A stretch of DNA of 64,000 bases from Bacillus sp. FJAT-14578. GTDB lineage: Bacteria; Bacillota; Bacilli; Bacillales; Bacillaceae_H. Location of the stretch: positions 124,001 through 188,000 of the forward strand of contig NZ_KI632505.1 in NCBI RefSeq assembly GCF_000504165.1, read 5' to 3'. The position numbers and the translations under genes were made by a program. Below are positions 27,500 through 37,419 of this stretch, piece by piece; the stretch's first letter is position 1, and each line of letters opens with the position of its first letter. Below the pieces are notes generated by a model, which was given only the letters and a program-made list of their open reading frames with translations, was not told where the DNA came from and did not search any database.

Positions 27500-27610
27500 T
27501 AGTCAAGCCTCCTCTTACAAACCCGTTATTAAAAATATACATATTAGAATTTATATAACTTTTCAACAAAAATATACCCAGTTTATTTATGGAACTTATA
27601 GATTAACTAA

Positions 27611-28303
27611 CTAACTTTCATTCTGATCTTCTAACATTTTCCCCTGTTTTTTTGCTATTTCCTTCTTAACGGACTCTTTTCCTTGAAAATAAGGTTTTAG
27701 CAATTCCACGTTCGCTGCATAATTCCCGGTATTTTTGCGTTCGTGCCACAAATGGTAAATTGGGGCATTTATCCTTTTAACATGCCCGCACACACTATTA
27801 AGTGATGCTGCAAACGCATCATCTTCTCCTCCCCACCCAACAAACCTTTCATCAAAACCTCCTACAGCTTCAAAATGCTTACGAGGGACAACATTTATTC
27901 CACCAGTCCCCATAAATTGCCTTACTTGTGTTTCAATATTGATAGGAATAGGCCATTGTGGTTCGGTTTTTAGCAAGTCGTGAGTGCTTTTTGGTGAAAT
28001 ATTTAATACTCTCAGAAAAGGAATCACCCATGTATGTGTTTCCAGTTGTTTAATAGCTTGTTCTAAAAGTGATGGATCATAAAATATATCTGCATCTGCA
28101 ATCACAAGGATTTCTCCTTTAGAATTTTCCACCGTTTTATTTATTGTTCTTGCTTTTGGGAATGGTGATTCATTACATACACCAATACACAATTCCACCT
28201 CAGGAAACATATTTTCATAAAATTTTTTAACCCACTTAAAAGCTTGCTCCCTAGACTTATCATTTAGACTAATAGGTATTATAACCGATACATCCTTTAA
28301 CAA
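27611..28303 (-). CDS. GT-A glycosyltransferase with galactosyltransferase-like C-terminus
   Basis: 230 residues from TTG 28303 with GGAGGT upstream. A family-2 fold is shown by VSVIIPISL, the DxD motif in VIADADIFYDP and the acceptor block GWGGEDDAFAASL, as in chondroitin-polymerase and galactosyltransferase domains. Cytoplasmic. It stands between cysC and the family-4 enzyme on the same strand. Confidence 0.8.
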   Translation of the reverse strand: MLKDVSVIIPISLNDKSREQAFKWVKKFYENMFPEVELCIGVCNESPFPKARTINKTVENSKGEILVIADADIFYDPSLLEQAIKQLETHTWVIPFLRVLNISPKSTHDLLKTEPQWPIPINIETQVRQFMGTGGINVVPRKHFEAVGGFDERFVGWGGEDDAFAASLNSVCGHVKRINAPIYHLWHERKNTGNYAANVELLKPYFQGKESVKKEIAKKQGKMLEDQNES

Positions 28304-28481
28304 AATATTACCTCCATTCTGTCCTCTTTTAGTTAATTAGTATGATTATCAAATACAAAATTCAAATAACAGTACGAGGACACTTCATTCTGTTAATATC
28401 CCTTACTATTAATATATGAGTGTTGTCTGAAATGGTCTGGGTAATCATACAGATTCCATTTATTTTATGAGAATATAGATA

Positions 28482-29087
28482 CTAAATATACCCTTTATCC
28501 TGCAAATAACGAACGATTTGATCCGTACAAACGTCTATTGACATACTCTCCGTATTGGCCGTTATTTCTGGAGAATCCGGGACTTGATAAGGTGAAGATA
28601 TACCTGTAAAATCGGGAATCTCCCCCTTCCTTGCTTTCTTATATAATCCCTTTGGATCCCGTGTTTCGCAAACCTCTAACGAACACTCTGTGTATATTTC
28701 AATAAACTCTTTATCTTCTAAAAGGCCTCTTACTTTTTGACGATCTTCTGTATACGGCGAAATAAAAGCGGAAAGCACAATGATTCCACTGTCAACAAAT
28801 AGCTTCGCTACTTCACCGATGCGCCTTATGTTTTCTTTCCGGTCTTCCTCCCTAAAGCCCAAATCCTTGTTTAATCCATGTCTCATATTATCTCCGTCTA
28901 ATAAATAAGTAGCAATACCAAGAGAGTGCAGCCTTTCTTCCACTTTATTTGCTAAAGTTGATTTGCCGGAGCCTGATAATCCTGTAAACCATAGGACACA
29001 ACTCTTTTGGCCGTGTAACTTCTGACGGTCTTCTTTTGTTATAGCCGTTTGATGCCAAATGATATTTTCTTTTCTTGGTTCATTCAC
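28482..29087 (-). CDS. cysC: Adenylylsulfate (APS) kinase
   Basis: 201 residues, full length. The P-loop is [11 protein letters not shown] near residue 36; [17 protein letters not shown] and [11 protein letters not shown] are CysC signatures. It phosphorylates APS to PAPS, the sulfate donor for sulfotransferases. It overlaps sat by 8 bases, so the two are one unit. No PAPS reductase (cysH) lies nearby, so PAPS made here may serve sulfation rather than cysteine synthesis. Confidence 0.95.
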   Translation of the reverse strand: MNEPRKENIIWHQTAITKEDRQKLHGQKSCVLWFTGLSGSGKSTLANKVEERLHSLGIATYLLDGDNMRHGLNKDLGFREEDRKENIRRIGEVAKLFVDSGIIVLSAFISPYTEDRQKVRGLLEDKEFIEIYTECSLEVCETRDPKGLYKKARKGEIPDFTGISSPYQVPDSPEITANTESMSIDVCTDQIVRYLQDKGYI

Positions 29088-30228
29088 TTGTTTCCCCCTC
29101 CAATTTTAGTCCTTTTATTAAAGTATCAATTACTTCAGGACGGCTGAATTCCATCGGAGGCCTTTCACCGTTTCTTAACATCTCTCTCACCTTTGTTCCA
29201 GATAAAATGAAACGATCCGTTTCATCATGCGGACATGTCTTTAGAGACGCCATCGCCTGGCATTTTTTACAATAAAAGCTGTGTTCAAAAAAGAGCGGAA
29301 CAATTTCTAATTCATCGCCTTTAAAACGATTAAAAATGAGTTGAGAATCATACGTGCCGTAATAATTTCCTACTCCGGCATGATCACGTCCAACAATAAA
29401 ATGAGTGCAGCCATAATTTTTCCTTACAAGCGCATGGAAGACCGCTTCCCTAGGACCTGCATAACGCATAGGGGCTGGAAAAGCAGCTAACATCGTATAT
29501 ACTTCGGGATAATAATGGTTGATTAACACTTCATAACTGCTCATTCGAATATGTTGAGGGATATCATCTTTTTTCGTCTCACCGACCAATGGATGAATCA
29601 ACAGGCCATCCACCGTTTCAAGAGCTGATTTTTGAATGTATTCATGGGCCCGATGAATAGGATTGCGTGTCTGAAAGCCAACAACCTTTCTCCATCCCCG
29701 TTTAGCAAACTCTGTCCTAGTATTTATGGGATCCAAATAATACTTTTCGGATACTTTCCTTTTTGGGCGTTTGATCATTGTAATCTTACCGCCTGCATAA
29801 ACCCCTGACTGACCATAAAGCTTTGCCACTCCTGGATGGTTGGAATCAGTAGTTCCATAAACGTATTGGGCTTCTAGCTTTCGATCCACTTCATATATTT
29901 CTTCAACATCCATTAATCCGTAAACATCATGGTTATGAACAAGTTTCACTTTGGAACCAGGATTGATCGATTGTTTTTCTTCAGCGGAAATCGATAATGT
30001 AATAGGCAACGTCCAAACCAAACCACTCTGCAAGCGCATATGATACAGTACGTTTTCATAATCTTCTTTCCCCATAAACCCTTGAAGAGGGCTAAACGCA
30101 CCAGTGGCTATACATTCTAAATTCGCAAGAGCAAAATCATCTAGTTCGATTTCCTGCTCAATATCTTCTAAGTTCAAATCCGGATCAAAACGATTGATTA
30201 ATTGACCGCCATGTGGGGATATTGCCAT
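29080..30228 (-). CDS. sat: Sulfate adenylyltransferase (ATP sulfurylase)
   Basis: 382 residues, bacterial single-chain type. The nucleotide motif is [14 protein letters not shown] near residue 185, with GRDHAGVG and a zinc-type [15 protein letters not shown] block. It makes APS from ATP and sulfate. First gene of the minus-strand set sat-cysC-GT2-GT4, and divergent from a sulfate-permease-like gene. Confidence 0.95.
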   Translation of the reverse strand: MAISPHGGQLINRFDPDLNLEDIEQEIELDDFALANLECIATGAFSPLQGFMGKEDYENVLYHMRLQSGLVWTLPITLSISAEEKQSINPGSKVKLVHNHDVYGLMDVEEIYEVDRKLEAQYVYGTTDSNHPGVAKLYGQSGVYAGGKITMIKRPKRKVSEKYYLDPINTRTEFAKRGWRKVVGFQTRNPIHRAHEYIQKSALETVDGLLIHPLVGETKKDDIPQHIRMSSYEVLINHYYPEVYTMLAAFPAPMRYAGPREAVFHALVRKNYGCTHFIVGRDHAGVGNYYGTYDSQLIFNRFKGDELEIVPLFFEHSFYCKKCQAMASLKTCPHDETDRFILSGTKVREMLRNGERPPMEFSRPEVIDTLIKGLKLEGETSE

Positions 30229-30323
30229 TGTTAAACATCACCTCTATTAGTAGTTAAAATCGTTTATCTCTATAGAGTATGATGCTTCTAAAAAATTGAC
30301 TAGGCACTTGAGGTGAATAGGAA

Positions 30324-31085
30324 GTGAGTATTGAATTTGTCTTCATCGGATTATTGGTCGGATGGCTCGTTGGGATGACAGGGGTCGGCGGAGCCGCCTT
30401 ACTTACCCCGTTATTGATTTTTATGGGCATTCCTCCGACAATGGCCATCGGGACGGACTTTGCCTATAACTCCATTACAAAAATGGTGGGGACCATCCAG
30501 CATATGAGGCAAAAAACGGTTCATTTTCAACTGGTGAAACATTTAGCCATCGGGAGCGTACCGTCTGCTGTTGCAGCTAACATCCTCTTTTACTTGTTTC
30601 TATCTGATTACTATAATGAAGAGTTTGTGATGGTCTTGCTTGGCTGTATTTTAATGATAGTTTCCCTCATCACATTCATTCAAATGACTTTCGGTCGTCA
30701 TTCCGTTAACGTATGGAAAGGAAAGCCACTTGAAGAAAAGCGGCATCTGACAATCATGGGGGGAATCGTCATCGGGGCCATCGTAGGAATCACTTCAGTC
30801 GGATCGGGAAGCCTTTTTGCATTGTTTATGTTATATGTTTACAATATGAAATCTTCTGAATTAGTCGGCACGGACATCGCTCATGCCTTTTTGCTTACTT
30901 CCATTTCAGGCCTCCTGATGGCCGGATTTGGACATATCGATTATGCCTTGGTCGGTAATCTTCTATGCGGATCGATTCCAGGGGCGATTATCGGCAGTAA
31001 ACTAACAACAAAGGTGCCGTCGAACTATATACGTGTTTTCATTGTTTTAATCATTTTCATTAGTGGAATGAAACTTGTTTTTTAG
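30324..31085 (+). CDS. TauE/SafE-type membrane permease, probable sulfate or sulfur-anion transporter
   Basis: 253 residues with about eight membrane segments. The N-terminal GMTGVGGAALLTPLLIFMGI and the half-way repeat GITSVGSGSLFALFML are TauE/SafE hallmarks. The GTG start at 30324 follows GAGGTG. It is divergent from sat-cysC with a short spacer, so import of sulfate for PAPS synthesis is a reasonable inference. Confidence 0.82.
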   Translation: MSIEFVFIGLLVGWLVGMTGVGGAALLTPLLIFMGIPPTMAIGTDFAYNSITKMVGTIQHMRQKTVHFQLVKHLAIGSVPSAVAANILFYLFLSDYYNEEFVMVLLGCILMIVSLITFIQMTFGRHSVNVWKGKPLEEKRHLTIMGGIVIGAIVGITSVGSGSLFALFMLYVYNMKSSELVGTDIAHAFLLTSISGLLMAGFGHIDYALVGNLLCGSIPGAIIGSKLTTKVPSNYIRVFIVLIIFISGMKLVF

Positions 31086-31569
31086 AGTGGAGCACTTTCT
31101 ATCGAAAAGGGCGATTTCCTTACTTCAAGGAACATCGGCCTTTTCAGCCTTAAAGTCAGGCGGCCTTTCTATAGATTCAGCTGTACATCAATTACAATAT
31201 AAAACTACCTATTTTTGTAATTTATTCAAGCGTGACATTAGCTATGCAGGATGGGGTATGTGCTTCCAAGGATGTTGCTCCCCCTGCTCACTGTTTGAAA
31301 CAACATCCGATGACGATAATGATTAAACTTCAACTTTCCATCTATAGATATGGAGATGTGGGGGATTAATTCTATTCTGCAGGTAGCTTAAAACGGTTCC
31401 ACTTTTTCGTAATAAAGGAAATTAACAGAATATTTACATACAAATGATGAATTAACCCAAGCTTTTGGGAACCTAAAAACATACTATATTTTTGAAAGTA
31501 AAGAAATGCGTTAAAACTCAGGTCGTTTTCTTTTTTTCGAAATTTTATTGAATAGGAGTGCAAAATTAT
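31086..31569. other. Gap with weak reading frames only
   Basis: A frame at about 31250-31325 encodes a short Cys-rich peptide (MCFQGCCSPCSLF) but has no good ribosome site. A CATACTATA box at about 31479 resembles a sigma-K -10 element, without AC at the right distance. Nothing else convincing. Confidence 0.4.
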
Positions 31570-32952
31570 ATGCCAAGAACTGCGTTTGTTACGCCAACTC
31601 TGAACTGTCCGTGCCCACCTTTACTGGCGACCGTTACAGTAGACCGTAGAGAAGACCCGCCATTTGCCGGTTGCATCGATGTTACCATAAGCAATGCTAG
31701 CGTGGACCTTAGCAGAGGGAGCGTAGGTTCTTTCTGTTTAGTTGTGGATAATGACGGTCCATTTACGCTAGTAGCTGTGGACGATGTCGCGCTTCCTAAC
31801 CCTGTAGTTCTAACAGGGGGGAATTGCCCGGGGTGTGCTGGTCTTAATGCCGACATTATACACAGCTTCCCTAACAACAAAATTGAACCGGGAGAGTCTC
31901 GTAAGTTTACTATCTGTTCTGAGGACGACCCATTTCTCGAGTCACAATTCACTAGTGTCTTATTGCATTTCCAAGATATTCCGGATTGTGAAGTAGATGG
32001 AGTGATCATCACTAGTTGTTGTGGAGCGGGCAGATTTGTAGATATAACGTCTTCTTCCAGCTCATCGTCGTCTTCTTCCAGCTCATCATCGTCGTCTTCT
32101 TCCAGCTCATCATCATCGTCTTCTTCCAGCTCATCATCGTCGTCTTCTTCCAGCTCATCATCATCGTCTTCTTCCAGCTCATCATCGTCGTCTTCTTCCA
32201 GCTCATCATCGTCGTCTTCTTCCAGCTCATCATCGTCGTCTTCTTCCAGCTCATCATCGTCGTCTTCTTCCAGCTCATCATCGTCGTCTTCTTCCAGCTC
32301 ATCATCGTCGTCTTCTTCCAGCTCATCATCGTCGTCTTCTTCCAGCTCATCATCGTCGTCTTCTTCTAGCTCATCATCGTCGTCTTCTTCTAGCTCATCA
32401 TCGTCATCTTCTTCTAGCTCATCATCGTCTACATCAACATCGACAACTCAATGTCCAATTCCAAACCCGCAAACATGCTGCCAAGTTGCCGTTGAATTTA
32501 AAACACAGCTCGTTCCACCTGCATTGGCTTCAGATGACGTCATGACGGAGGTATTTTTCACACAAGCACCTATTGTTGAAGATGTCTGTCCGGAAAAAGT
32601 CATTATTTGCGGTACAGTAGCGAAACGGATCACGTACACATCGGTGGATGAACAAGGAAAACAATGCCGGAAAGTCATTTGTGACGAAAGATCATTCCAA
32701 TGTTTCATTGACCGTGATGATGCAAATGAAGGAGACACATTCGAAATTTGTGGATTTGCGGTTCTATGTGAAGGCAGACCAAGATTACAAAATAGAGGAA
32801 CTCGTCCGGGACCTGGCAACGATGTAGAAAATCCTGTCGATGTATTCTGGAAAGTTCTCGAAAAAGATATTGTCAAAGTGTGCATTAGAAAAAATACTTG
32901 CGACTGTGTACCACTTCCCCGACCTTGTCCACCACCAAACAACAACGACTGA
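31570..32952 (+). CDS. Poly-serine spore-surface-type protein with C-terminal CCQV module
   Basis: 460 residues from ATG 31570 (AGGAG lies 12 bases upstream). Residues 1-160 form a Cys-containing beta-rich domain (LNCPCPPLL, CIDVTISNASVDL). Residues 161-287 are 127 serines without a break. A Thr/Ser hinge leads to the module shared with four other proteins here: NPQTCCQVAVEFKTQLVPP, VIICGTVAKRITYTSVD, RSFQCFID, FEICGFAVLCEG. No signal peptide. The tract lies between sulfate-activation, sulfotransferase and glycosyltransferase genes, so it may be a glycan acceptor. That role is inference. Confidence 0.75.
   Translation: MPRTAFVTPTLNCPCPPLLATVTVDRREDPPFAGCIDVTISNASVDLSRGSVGSFCLVVDNDGPFTLVAVDDVALPNPVVLTGGNCPGCAGLNADIIHSFPNNKIEPGESRKFTICSEDDPFLESQFTSVLLHFQDIPDCEVDGVIITSCCGAGRFVDITSSSSSSSSSSSSSSSSSSSSSSSSSSSSSSSSSSSSSSSSSSSSSSSSSSSSSSSSSSSSSSSSSSSSSSSSSSSSSSSSSSSSSSSSSSSSSSSSSSSSSSSSSSSSSSSSSSSSSSSSSSSSSSSTSTSTTQCPIPNPQTCCQVAVEFKTQLVPPALASDDVMTEVFFTQAPIVEDVCPEKVIICGTVAKRITYTSVDEQGKQCRKVICDERSFQCFIDRDDANEGDTFEICGFAVLCEGRPRLQNRGTRPGPGNDVENPVDVFWKVLEKDIVKVCIRKNTCDCVPLPRPCPPPNNND
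32050..32430. repeat. 24-bp tandem repeat encoding 127 serines
   Basis: The unit TCTTCTTCCAGCTCATCATC plus GTCG codes eight serines with mixed codons (TCT, TCC, AGC, TCA, TCG). The conserved codon mixture shows growth by unit duplication rather than single-codon slippage. Single-base variants (TCA for TCG, TCT for TCC) mark a few units near the ends. Confidence 0.9.
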
Positions 32953-32993
32953 ACCATCTATAAGTCTCTTTAAACAAGCAATAGAAAACCCTT

Positions 32994-33034
32994 AGAGACC
33001 TCTTGGATCTTTATGATTCTTGAGGTCTTTTTTA
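32994..33034 (+). terminator. Terminator of the poly-Ser gene, family type
   Basis: AGAGACCTC...GAGGTCTTTTTT with the loop sequence TTGGATCTTTATGATTCTT. Related sequences occur at 34642, 43374, 45040 and 45868. Confidence 0.7.
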
Positions 33035-33050
33035 ATTGGAGTACACGATA

Positions 33051-33240
33051 TACCACTGGTTTACTATTGTAGCTATCATGCGGAGCTATTACGCCATTCC
33101 GGTCGCTGAGCTCTTAAATACACCAGCGTCAAAGAATCTGTCAAAAAGTTTAAGGAGTTATATTCCAATAAAGGGAGTTGTTTCAAATTATTATATTCGC
33201 CGTGTCCAAATTTTCTTTTTTACATACAATAACCTGTAAC
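33051..33240. repeat. Dispersed intergenic repeat, copy A
   Basis: About 190 bases with clear similarity to 36185-36370, for example ATACCACTGGTTTACTATTG against ATACCACTAGCTTACTATCG, and CCGTGTCCAAATTTTC in both. Ends in TTTTTTACATACAAT. No intact frame. Origin unknown; possibly a decayed mobile element. Confidence 0.6.
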
Positions 33241-33263
33241 GAGCGAAAGGAAGTCTTTCTAAT

Positions 33264-33329
33264 GAGGTTCTTATTGTAGATATTACTAAACTATTCAATG
33301 AAACTGCCTCCACTATGAAACATCATTAG
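33264..33329 (+). pseudogene. Relic of a plus-strand sulfotransferase
   Basis: 22 codons read EVLIVDITKLFNETASTMKHH then stop. They align with TEFLIVGITELFDESVALMKHE inside the sulfotransferase at 41704, also at DNA level. The remainder of the gene is missing. Confidence 0.65.
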
Positions 33330-33570
33330 ATTGGTAATTTATCTACTTTTAGGATGATAAGGAGGACAATCTTCACCGGAAGACAGGCCAACAACTAGAT
33401 TCATTTTCTTGTCCGCTAAGTCGACAATCCGGCACAAATGTTGTTCAGGATTGCGGATCCCAATGTTTACTGGAAAAACCAATTAATTCGTGGTATACGT
33501 TTCTTTCGTACGATGCCGGTTGTGATGACTTCATTATACTAATAGGGACGATTTACCCGTTTTTTATGTC

Positions 33571-33613
33571 AAAAAGGGTTTCTCAAAAGCTATGTTTTTG
33601 AGAAACCCTTTTT
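33571..33613. terminator. Terminator of the minus-strand sulfotransferase
   Basis: AAAAAGGGTTTCTCAAAA pairs with TTTTGAGAAACCCTTTTT; symmetric, so usable from both sides. Confidence 0.8.
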
Positions 33614-33622
33614 AGCTCACAC

Positions 33623-34309
33623 TTAATTAAGTTTTTGTTGTAAAGCCGTTTTAGCCCATTCATATAGCTCCATATCTAATTCGTTATTCTTCTTGATTTC
33701 TTCGATAATGTGTGGTGAAATATGTTCTTTTTTGGGTCGATTATGCTGTACCAGCCTGTTTTGATAAGGAGTATCTTTCCAGCCGAACTCCTTTCGCATC
33801 AGATGTAACGATTGATCAAACATTTCCGTTATACCCACTACCGGAAAATAATTTGTAAGGTTTTCCTTTGCATTTTCCAAGTTGATTTTGCCACCTGCAG
33901 CAAAGCGTGTTTGCATATTGCGGGTTCTAAAATGAAATTTTTCATCATTATACGCTATATAATCCCCTAAGCTCATATTATTGTTTTTTATTTTATTGGA
34001 AATGTACCGATCATGGCCTGGCTGTCTGACAGTATAGTAATACTCTGAAATGATACGCTCTACAGGATTTCGTAACAACGTAATATAAACCGGTCTTTTA
34101 TTTAAATCATGGTGTGCTCCAAAATAGTCGTGTCCATCAATAAAACATGTTTTTTCTGATTTTTGCCCTTTTATCACACCTGCGTACTCGTAATTACGAT
34201 AAACTTGAAACCCTTTGTACTGGTTTTCAATGATAACACGTAATGTAGTACCACCTGTTTTGGGTATATGCATAAAAATTAATAAATCATTTATAGGATC
34301 AAGTCCCAT
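33623..34309 (-). CDS. Sulfotransferase (Sulfotransfer_2 type), copy 1
   Basis: 228 residues from ATG 34309 (MGLDPINDLLIFMHIPKTGG), 6 bases after AAAGGAAGG; a longer frame to 34420 lacks a ribosome site. The PAPS 5'-phosphosulfate loop is IPKTGGTTL and the 3'-phosphate motif is RNPVERIISEYYY. Such enzymes move sulfate from PAPS onto sugar hydroxyls. No signal or membrane anchor, so it acts in the cytoplasm. It is nearly identical over long stretches to the damaged copy at 42566. Confidence 0.82.
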   Translation of the reverse strand: MGLDPINDLLIFMHIPKTGGTTLRVIIENQYKGFQVYRNYEYAGVIKGQKSEKTCFIDGHDYFGAHHDLNKRPVYITLLRNPVERIISEYYYTVRQPGHDRYISNKIKNNNMSLGDYIAYNDEKFHFRTRNMQTRFAAGGKINLENAKENLTNYFPVVGITEMFDQSLHLMRKEFGWKDTPYQNRLVQHNRPKKEHISPHIIEEIKKNNELDMELYEWAKTALQQKLN

Positions 34310-34855
34310 ATATATCCTTCCTTTCCGTTGGATAGTGTGCGTGTCGATGTACCTTTGGAAAGAGTTACTTCCAAAAAACTTACCACACCCGCATTTTTGA
34401 CCCCTTACATACTTTCCCATCTTTTATATTTTCTTTTTAATCGGCTTCTTCCCCTAAAATATACTTTGGGCAACTTTCAATTATGCCTGTCGTTTGTAGT
34501 ACATCGAGGTGTATATTCTTGAAACAAAAAAGGATTATTTGGTTTTTTTACCCTTTCTCATCGTATGCAACTAATAATTATTGGTGTAAGAAATAAGCAC
34601 CTACCTGACTTTGTTAATAGTCTCAAACAATACGCAACACTTAGAGACCTTTTGAATCTTTATGATTCTTGAGGACTTTTGTTGACCATTCTTTGGTTCA
34701 AATGCCCGCATTCTCGATGTCGTTGGTTTCTGTCATAACAGCTATGTGCATGTGCATTGCAAAGATTTCTTGGAGAGTACTGGGAGTATGCCGTTGCTAT
34801 AGATTTTTGTTAGAATATACTGATTTTACAGTGTATTTATAAGGGAGTGTTGTGA
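34310..34855. other. Gap with an orphan family terminator
   Basis: At 34642-34682 lies a hairpin of the type that follows the CCQV-module genes, with AATAGTCTC upstream as in the trailer of the 43621 gene, but no module gene precedes it. The region also matches the leader of the second minus-strand sulfotransferase. I read it as a remnant of a lost module gene. Confidence 0.5.
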
Positions 34856-36010
34856 ATGACAATTGATGTAGGGATTGTTATGCCTGTATATAGACAAGAA
34901 AGTAGACTATTTAAAGAAGCGATAGAATCAATCATTAATCAAAAGTACCCCTATTTTCATTTGGTTATTGTAATTGATGGAGTTACGCCTAATGTCGTTA
35001 GCATTGCAAAAGAATATGCCTCGAAAGATTCAAGGATAACAATGATTCGAAGGAAAGATAACAGAGGAACTGATGTTGCTCTTAATATTGGATTTGAATT
35101 TTTGCAAAAAAATACCAATATCCAGTACTTGACTTGGGTTTCAAGCGATAATATTTACTATCCTGACTTTGTAGGGGTCTTAAAGGGGCGGTTAGAAAAT
35201 TCTCCCCAACAAGTAGGTTTGGCATATGGCGGCTTTGACTTTATAGATGCTAATGGGAAACACGTTAGCAGCCCACCGCATAAACTTCTTAATCAACCAA
35301 AAGAAAACTTAATAAACCTATACCTTATCGGTTACGCATTCATGTATAAAAAAGTTTTTGCTCAAAAAATAGAAGGGTATAAATATACGCCAGTTGAGGA
35401 TTATGATTATTTTTTACGTTTAACTGAGCATTGCGACATTACATTTGTCCCTCAAACACTTATGGCATTTAGACTTAACACTCCTCACAGTAACTCGTTA
35501 CAAATAAAAAATTCCCTTGAAAAAAGTAGAAGGAGACGTTATCTAATGCATTTAGTGGTGAAGGAAGCACGTCAACGGAGGCATATTAGCCCTGAGCTTA
35601 CTATTATCTTTCCGGTAGCAGACTCCTCTGCAGGAACAAAACAAGCTCTAGAAGAAGTGTTGGAACAATCATTTACAAACTATAAGTTGATCATTCATGA
35701 CATCACCTCCAGTGGAGAATTTCATTCGGTGATTGATGAGATTCCTGATGTTCGGATACAGTATTTATCAACCCCAAACGGTACTTTAGATAATATTTTG
35801 TTAAAAAGTCTGGAATTAGCGGATACACGGCTAGTAATGTTTTTTCGGGAAGGAAACTTTCACAATCGTTTCCATCTTAATAAATTGGTGCATTCCTTTA
35901 ATAGAAAGCTTCCCAGGAGCCAAAATATGAAAGTGAATAAATTACCTGAATTCGGAAAAATATTTCAAAAAGATTTTATTTCCCCTTTACTTGACGATTC
36001 CAACAGTTAA
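34856..36010 (+). CDS. GT-A glycosyltransferase, family 2
   Basis: 384 residues, start ATG 34856 after AAGGGAG. The N-terminal GT2 domain has VGIVMPVYRQESRLFKEAI, LVIVIDGVTPN and the metal-site region WVSSDNIYYPDF; PVEDYDYFLRL is the acceptor block. After about residue 250 a second, weaker GT-like half begins (LTIIFPVADSSAGTKQALEE), suggesting an internal duplication. Cytoplasmic. Confidence 0.82.
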   Translation: MTIDVGIVMPVYRQESRLFKEAIESIINQKYPYFHLVIVIDGVTPNVVSIAKEYASKDSRITMIRRKDNRGTDVALNIGFEFLQKNTNIQYLTWVSSDNIYYPDFVGVLKGRLENSPQQVGLAYGGFDFIDANGKHVSSPPHKLLNQPKENLINLYLIGYAFMYKKVFAQKIEGYKYTPVEDYDYFLRLTEHCDITFVPQTLMAFRLNTPHSNSLQIKNSLEKSRRRRYLMHLVVKEARQRRHISPELTIIFPVADSSAGTKQALEEVLEQSFTNYKLIIHDITSSGEFHSVIDEIPDVRIQYLSTPNGTLDNILLKSLELADTRLVMFFREGNFHNRFHLNKLVHSFNRKLPRSQNMKVNKLPEFGKIFQKDFISPLLDDSNS

Positions 36011-36033
36011 ATTATCAATCAATGTTTTAATGG

Positions 36034-36075
36034 AATGCCAATCTTGTGAGCAGATTGGCATTATGTCTTTTTAAC
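36034..36075 (+). terminator. Terminator after the GT2 gene
   Basis: AATGCCAATCTTGTGAGCAG ends with the pairing arm GATTGGCATT and a T-rich tail. Confidence 0.7.
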
Positions 36076-36184
36076 GTATAACCAATTAAGATGTTATTAT
36101 AAAAAATGAAAAACTCGTAAACTGGAATTGAACAGGCCATGTAGGTTCTAGTCGCCATCAAATAGTTTTTGCACCAGAACCCGG

Positions 36185-36370
36185 AATACCACTAGCTTAC
36201 TATCGTATCTATCATGCAGAACTATTATACCTTTCTAGTTGCTGAACTCTTTAATACACAGTCAAAGAATCTATTCAACAGTTAAATTAGGGCGATTGCA
36301 AAAAAAAAGAAATTACATCAAATTAATATATTAGCCGTGTCCAAATTTTCGTTTTTTACATACAAAGATA
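36185..36370. repeat. Dispersed intergenic repeat, copy B
   Basis: Second copy of the sequence at 33051-33240, in direct orientation. The two copies bracket the sulfotransferase-GT2 segment. It ends 45 bases before the CapE-like gene. The rest of the gap 36011-36411 holds only the terminator. Confidence 0.6.
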
Positions 36371-36411
36371 TATAAGTGATTAAAGTATGTCATAAAGGAG
36401 AGTTTATTTAA

Positions 36412-37401
36412 ATGTTCGAAAATAAAACCATACTAGTTACCGGCGGAACAGGTTCCTGGGGACATGAATTAGTTAAAAAACTTTTACTATTTAATCCAAA
36501 AGAAATTCGAATATTTTCACGAAACGAATATGCTCAAGTCAAAATGAAGCGAGCATTCTCAGATTATGCCTGCCTAAAGTTTGTAATTGGCGATGTACGA
36601 GATTTTGAGGCAGTATATGAGGCAGCTAAAAATGTGAACTATGTATTTCACCTTGCAGCATTGAAACATGTTCCGATATGTGAGGATCAGCCTTTAGAAG
36701 CCTTAAAAACGAATGTTACAGGTACAGAAAATATCATTAAAGCAAGTATAAGCCATGGAGTCGAGAAAGTGATTGATGTTTCGACAGATAAAGCTGTGGA
36801 GCCAGTCAACTTCTACGGGCTAACAAAGGCTGTTGGTGAAAAGCTAATGATTCTAGCAAATCAATTAAGCAGCCGTACAAAATTTGTTTGTATCCGCGGC
36901 GGCAATGTCATTGGCACCAACGGTAGTGCCATCCCCTTCTTTAAAGAGCAAATTATAAATCATCACCAAGTACCTCTTACTTCAAAAGAAATGACCCGCT
37001 TTTTCCTTACAGTGTCGGAAGCCATTGACTTATTGATCAAAGCATCCGAGATAGCAATTGGCGGCGAGACTTTTGTAATGAAAATGAAGGCATGCCGTAT
37101 TGTAGATTTAATTAAAGTGATGAAAGATCATTTTACAACAAAGGACATTATCGTAAACGAGATTGGAATCCGGCCAGGTGAAAAGCTTCATGAAGTATTA
37201 GTCTCAAATTATGAATCACAAACCACGTATAAATTTGATGAGGAATACTATGTCATCCTCCCCACACATGGTTCAGAAGAATTGATAAAAAAATACGGGC
37301 ACCTATCAAAAGTCTCATTCTTAAGATATAAATCTGATGATGCGTTAATGTCATTCAAAGAAATCGAAGATATCCTTCGAAAAGCGAATGTCATTTCTTG
37401 A
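36412..37401 (+). CDS. capE: CapE-like UDP-GlcNAc 4,6-dehydratase/5-epimerase
   Basis: 329 residues, extended SDR. The cofactor loop is ILVTGGTGSWGHELV at the N-terminus, and VSTDKAVEPVNFYGLTKAVG carries the Tyr-x3-Lys pair. It resembles polysaccharide-biosynthesis dehydratases of the CapE/FlaA1 group. CapE starts UDP-N-acetyl-L-fucosamine synthesis. The CapF- and CapG-like genes follow at once, which supports this assignment over other dehydratases. Confidence 0.8.
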   Translation: MFENKTILVTGGTGSWGHELVKKLLLFNPKEIRIFSRNEYAQVKMKRAFSDYACLKFVIGDVRDFEAVYEAAKNVNYVFHLAALKHVPICEDQPLEALKTNVTGTENIIKASISHGVEKVIDVSTDKAVEPVNFYGLTKAVGEKLMILANQLSSRTKFVCIRGGNVIGTNGSAIPFFKEQIINHHQVPLTSKEMTRFFLTVSEAIDLLIKASEIAIGGETFVMKMKACRIVDLIKVMKDHFTTKDIIVNEIGIRPGEKLHEVLVSNYESQTTYKFDEEYYVILPTHGSEELIKKYGHLSKVSFLRYKSDDALMSFKEIEDILRKANVIS

Positions 37402-37419
37402 GGGAGAGGGTCCTTTTTT

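Noticed and set aside
32012..32369. Frames opposite or alongside the serine tract encoding MMSWKKTT or FFQLIIVV repeats
   Set aside because: They are mirror products of the 24-bp repeat, without ribosome sites, inside a well-supported gene.
33330..33560. Transposase remnant beside the sulfotransferase relic
   Set aside because: Translations in all frames are broken and I could not match any transposase motif.
34310..34420. N-terminal extension of the first sulfotransferase
   Set aside because: There is no ribosome site at 34420, while AAAGGAAGG stands at the right distance before 34309.
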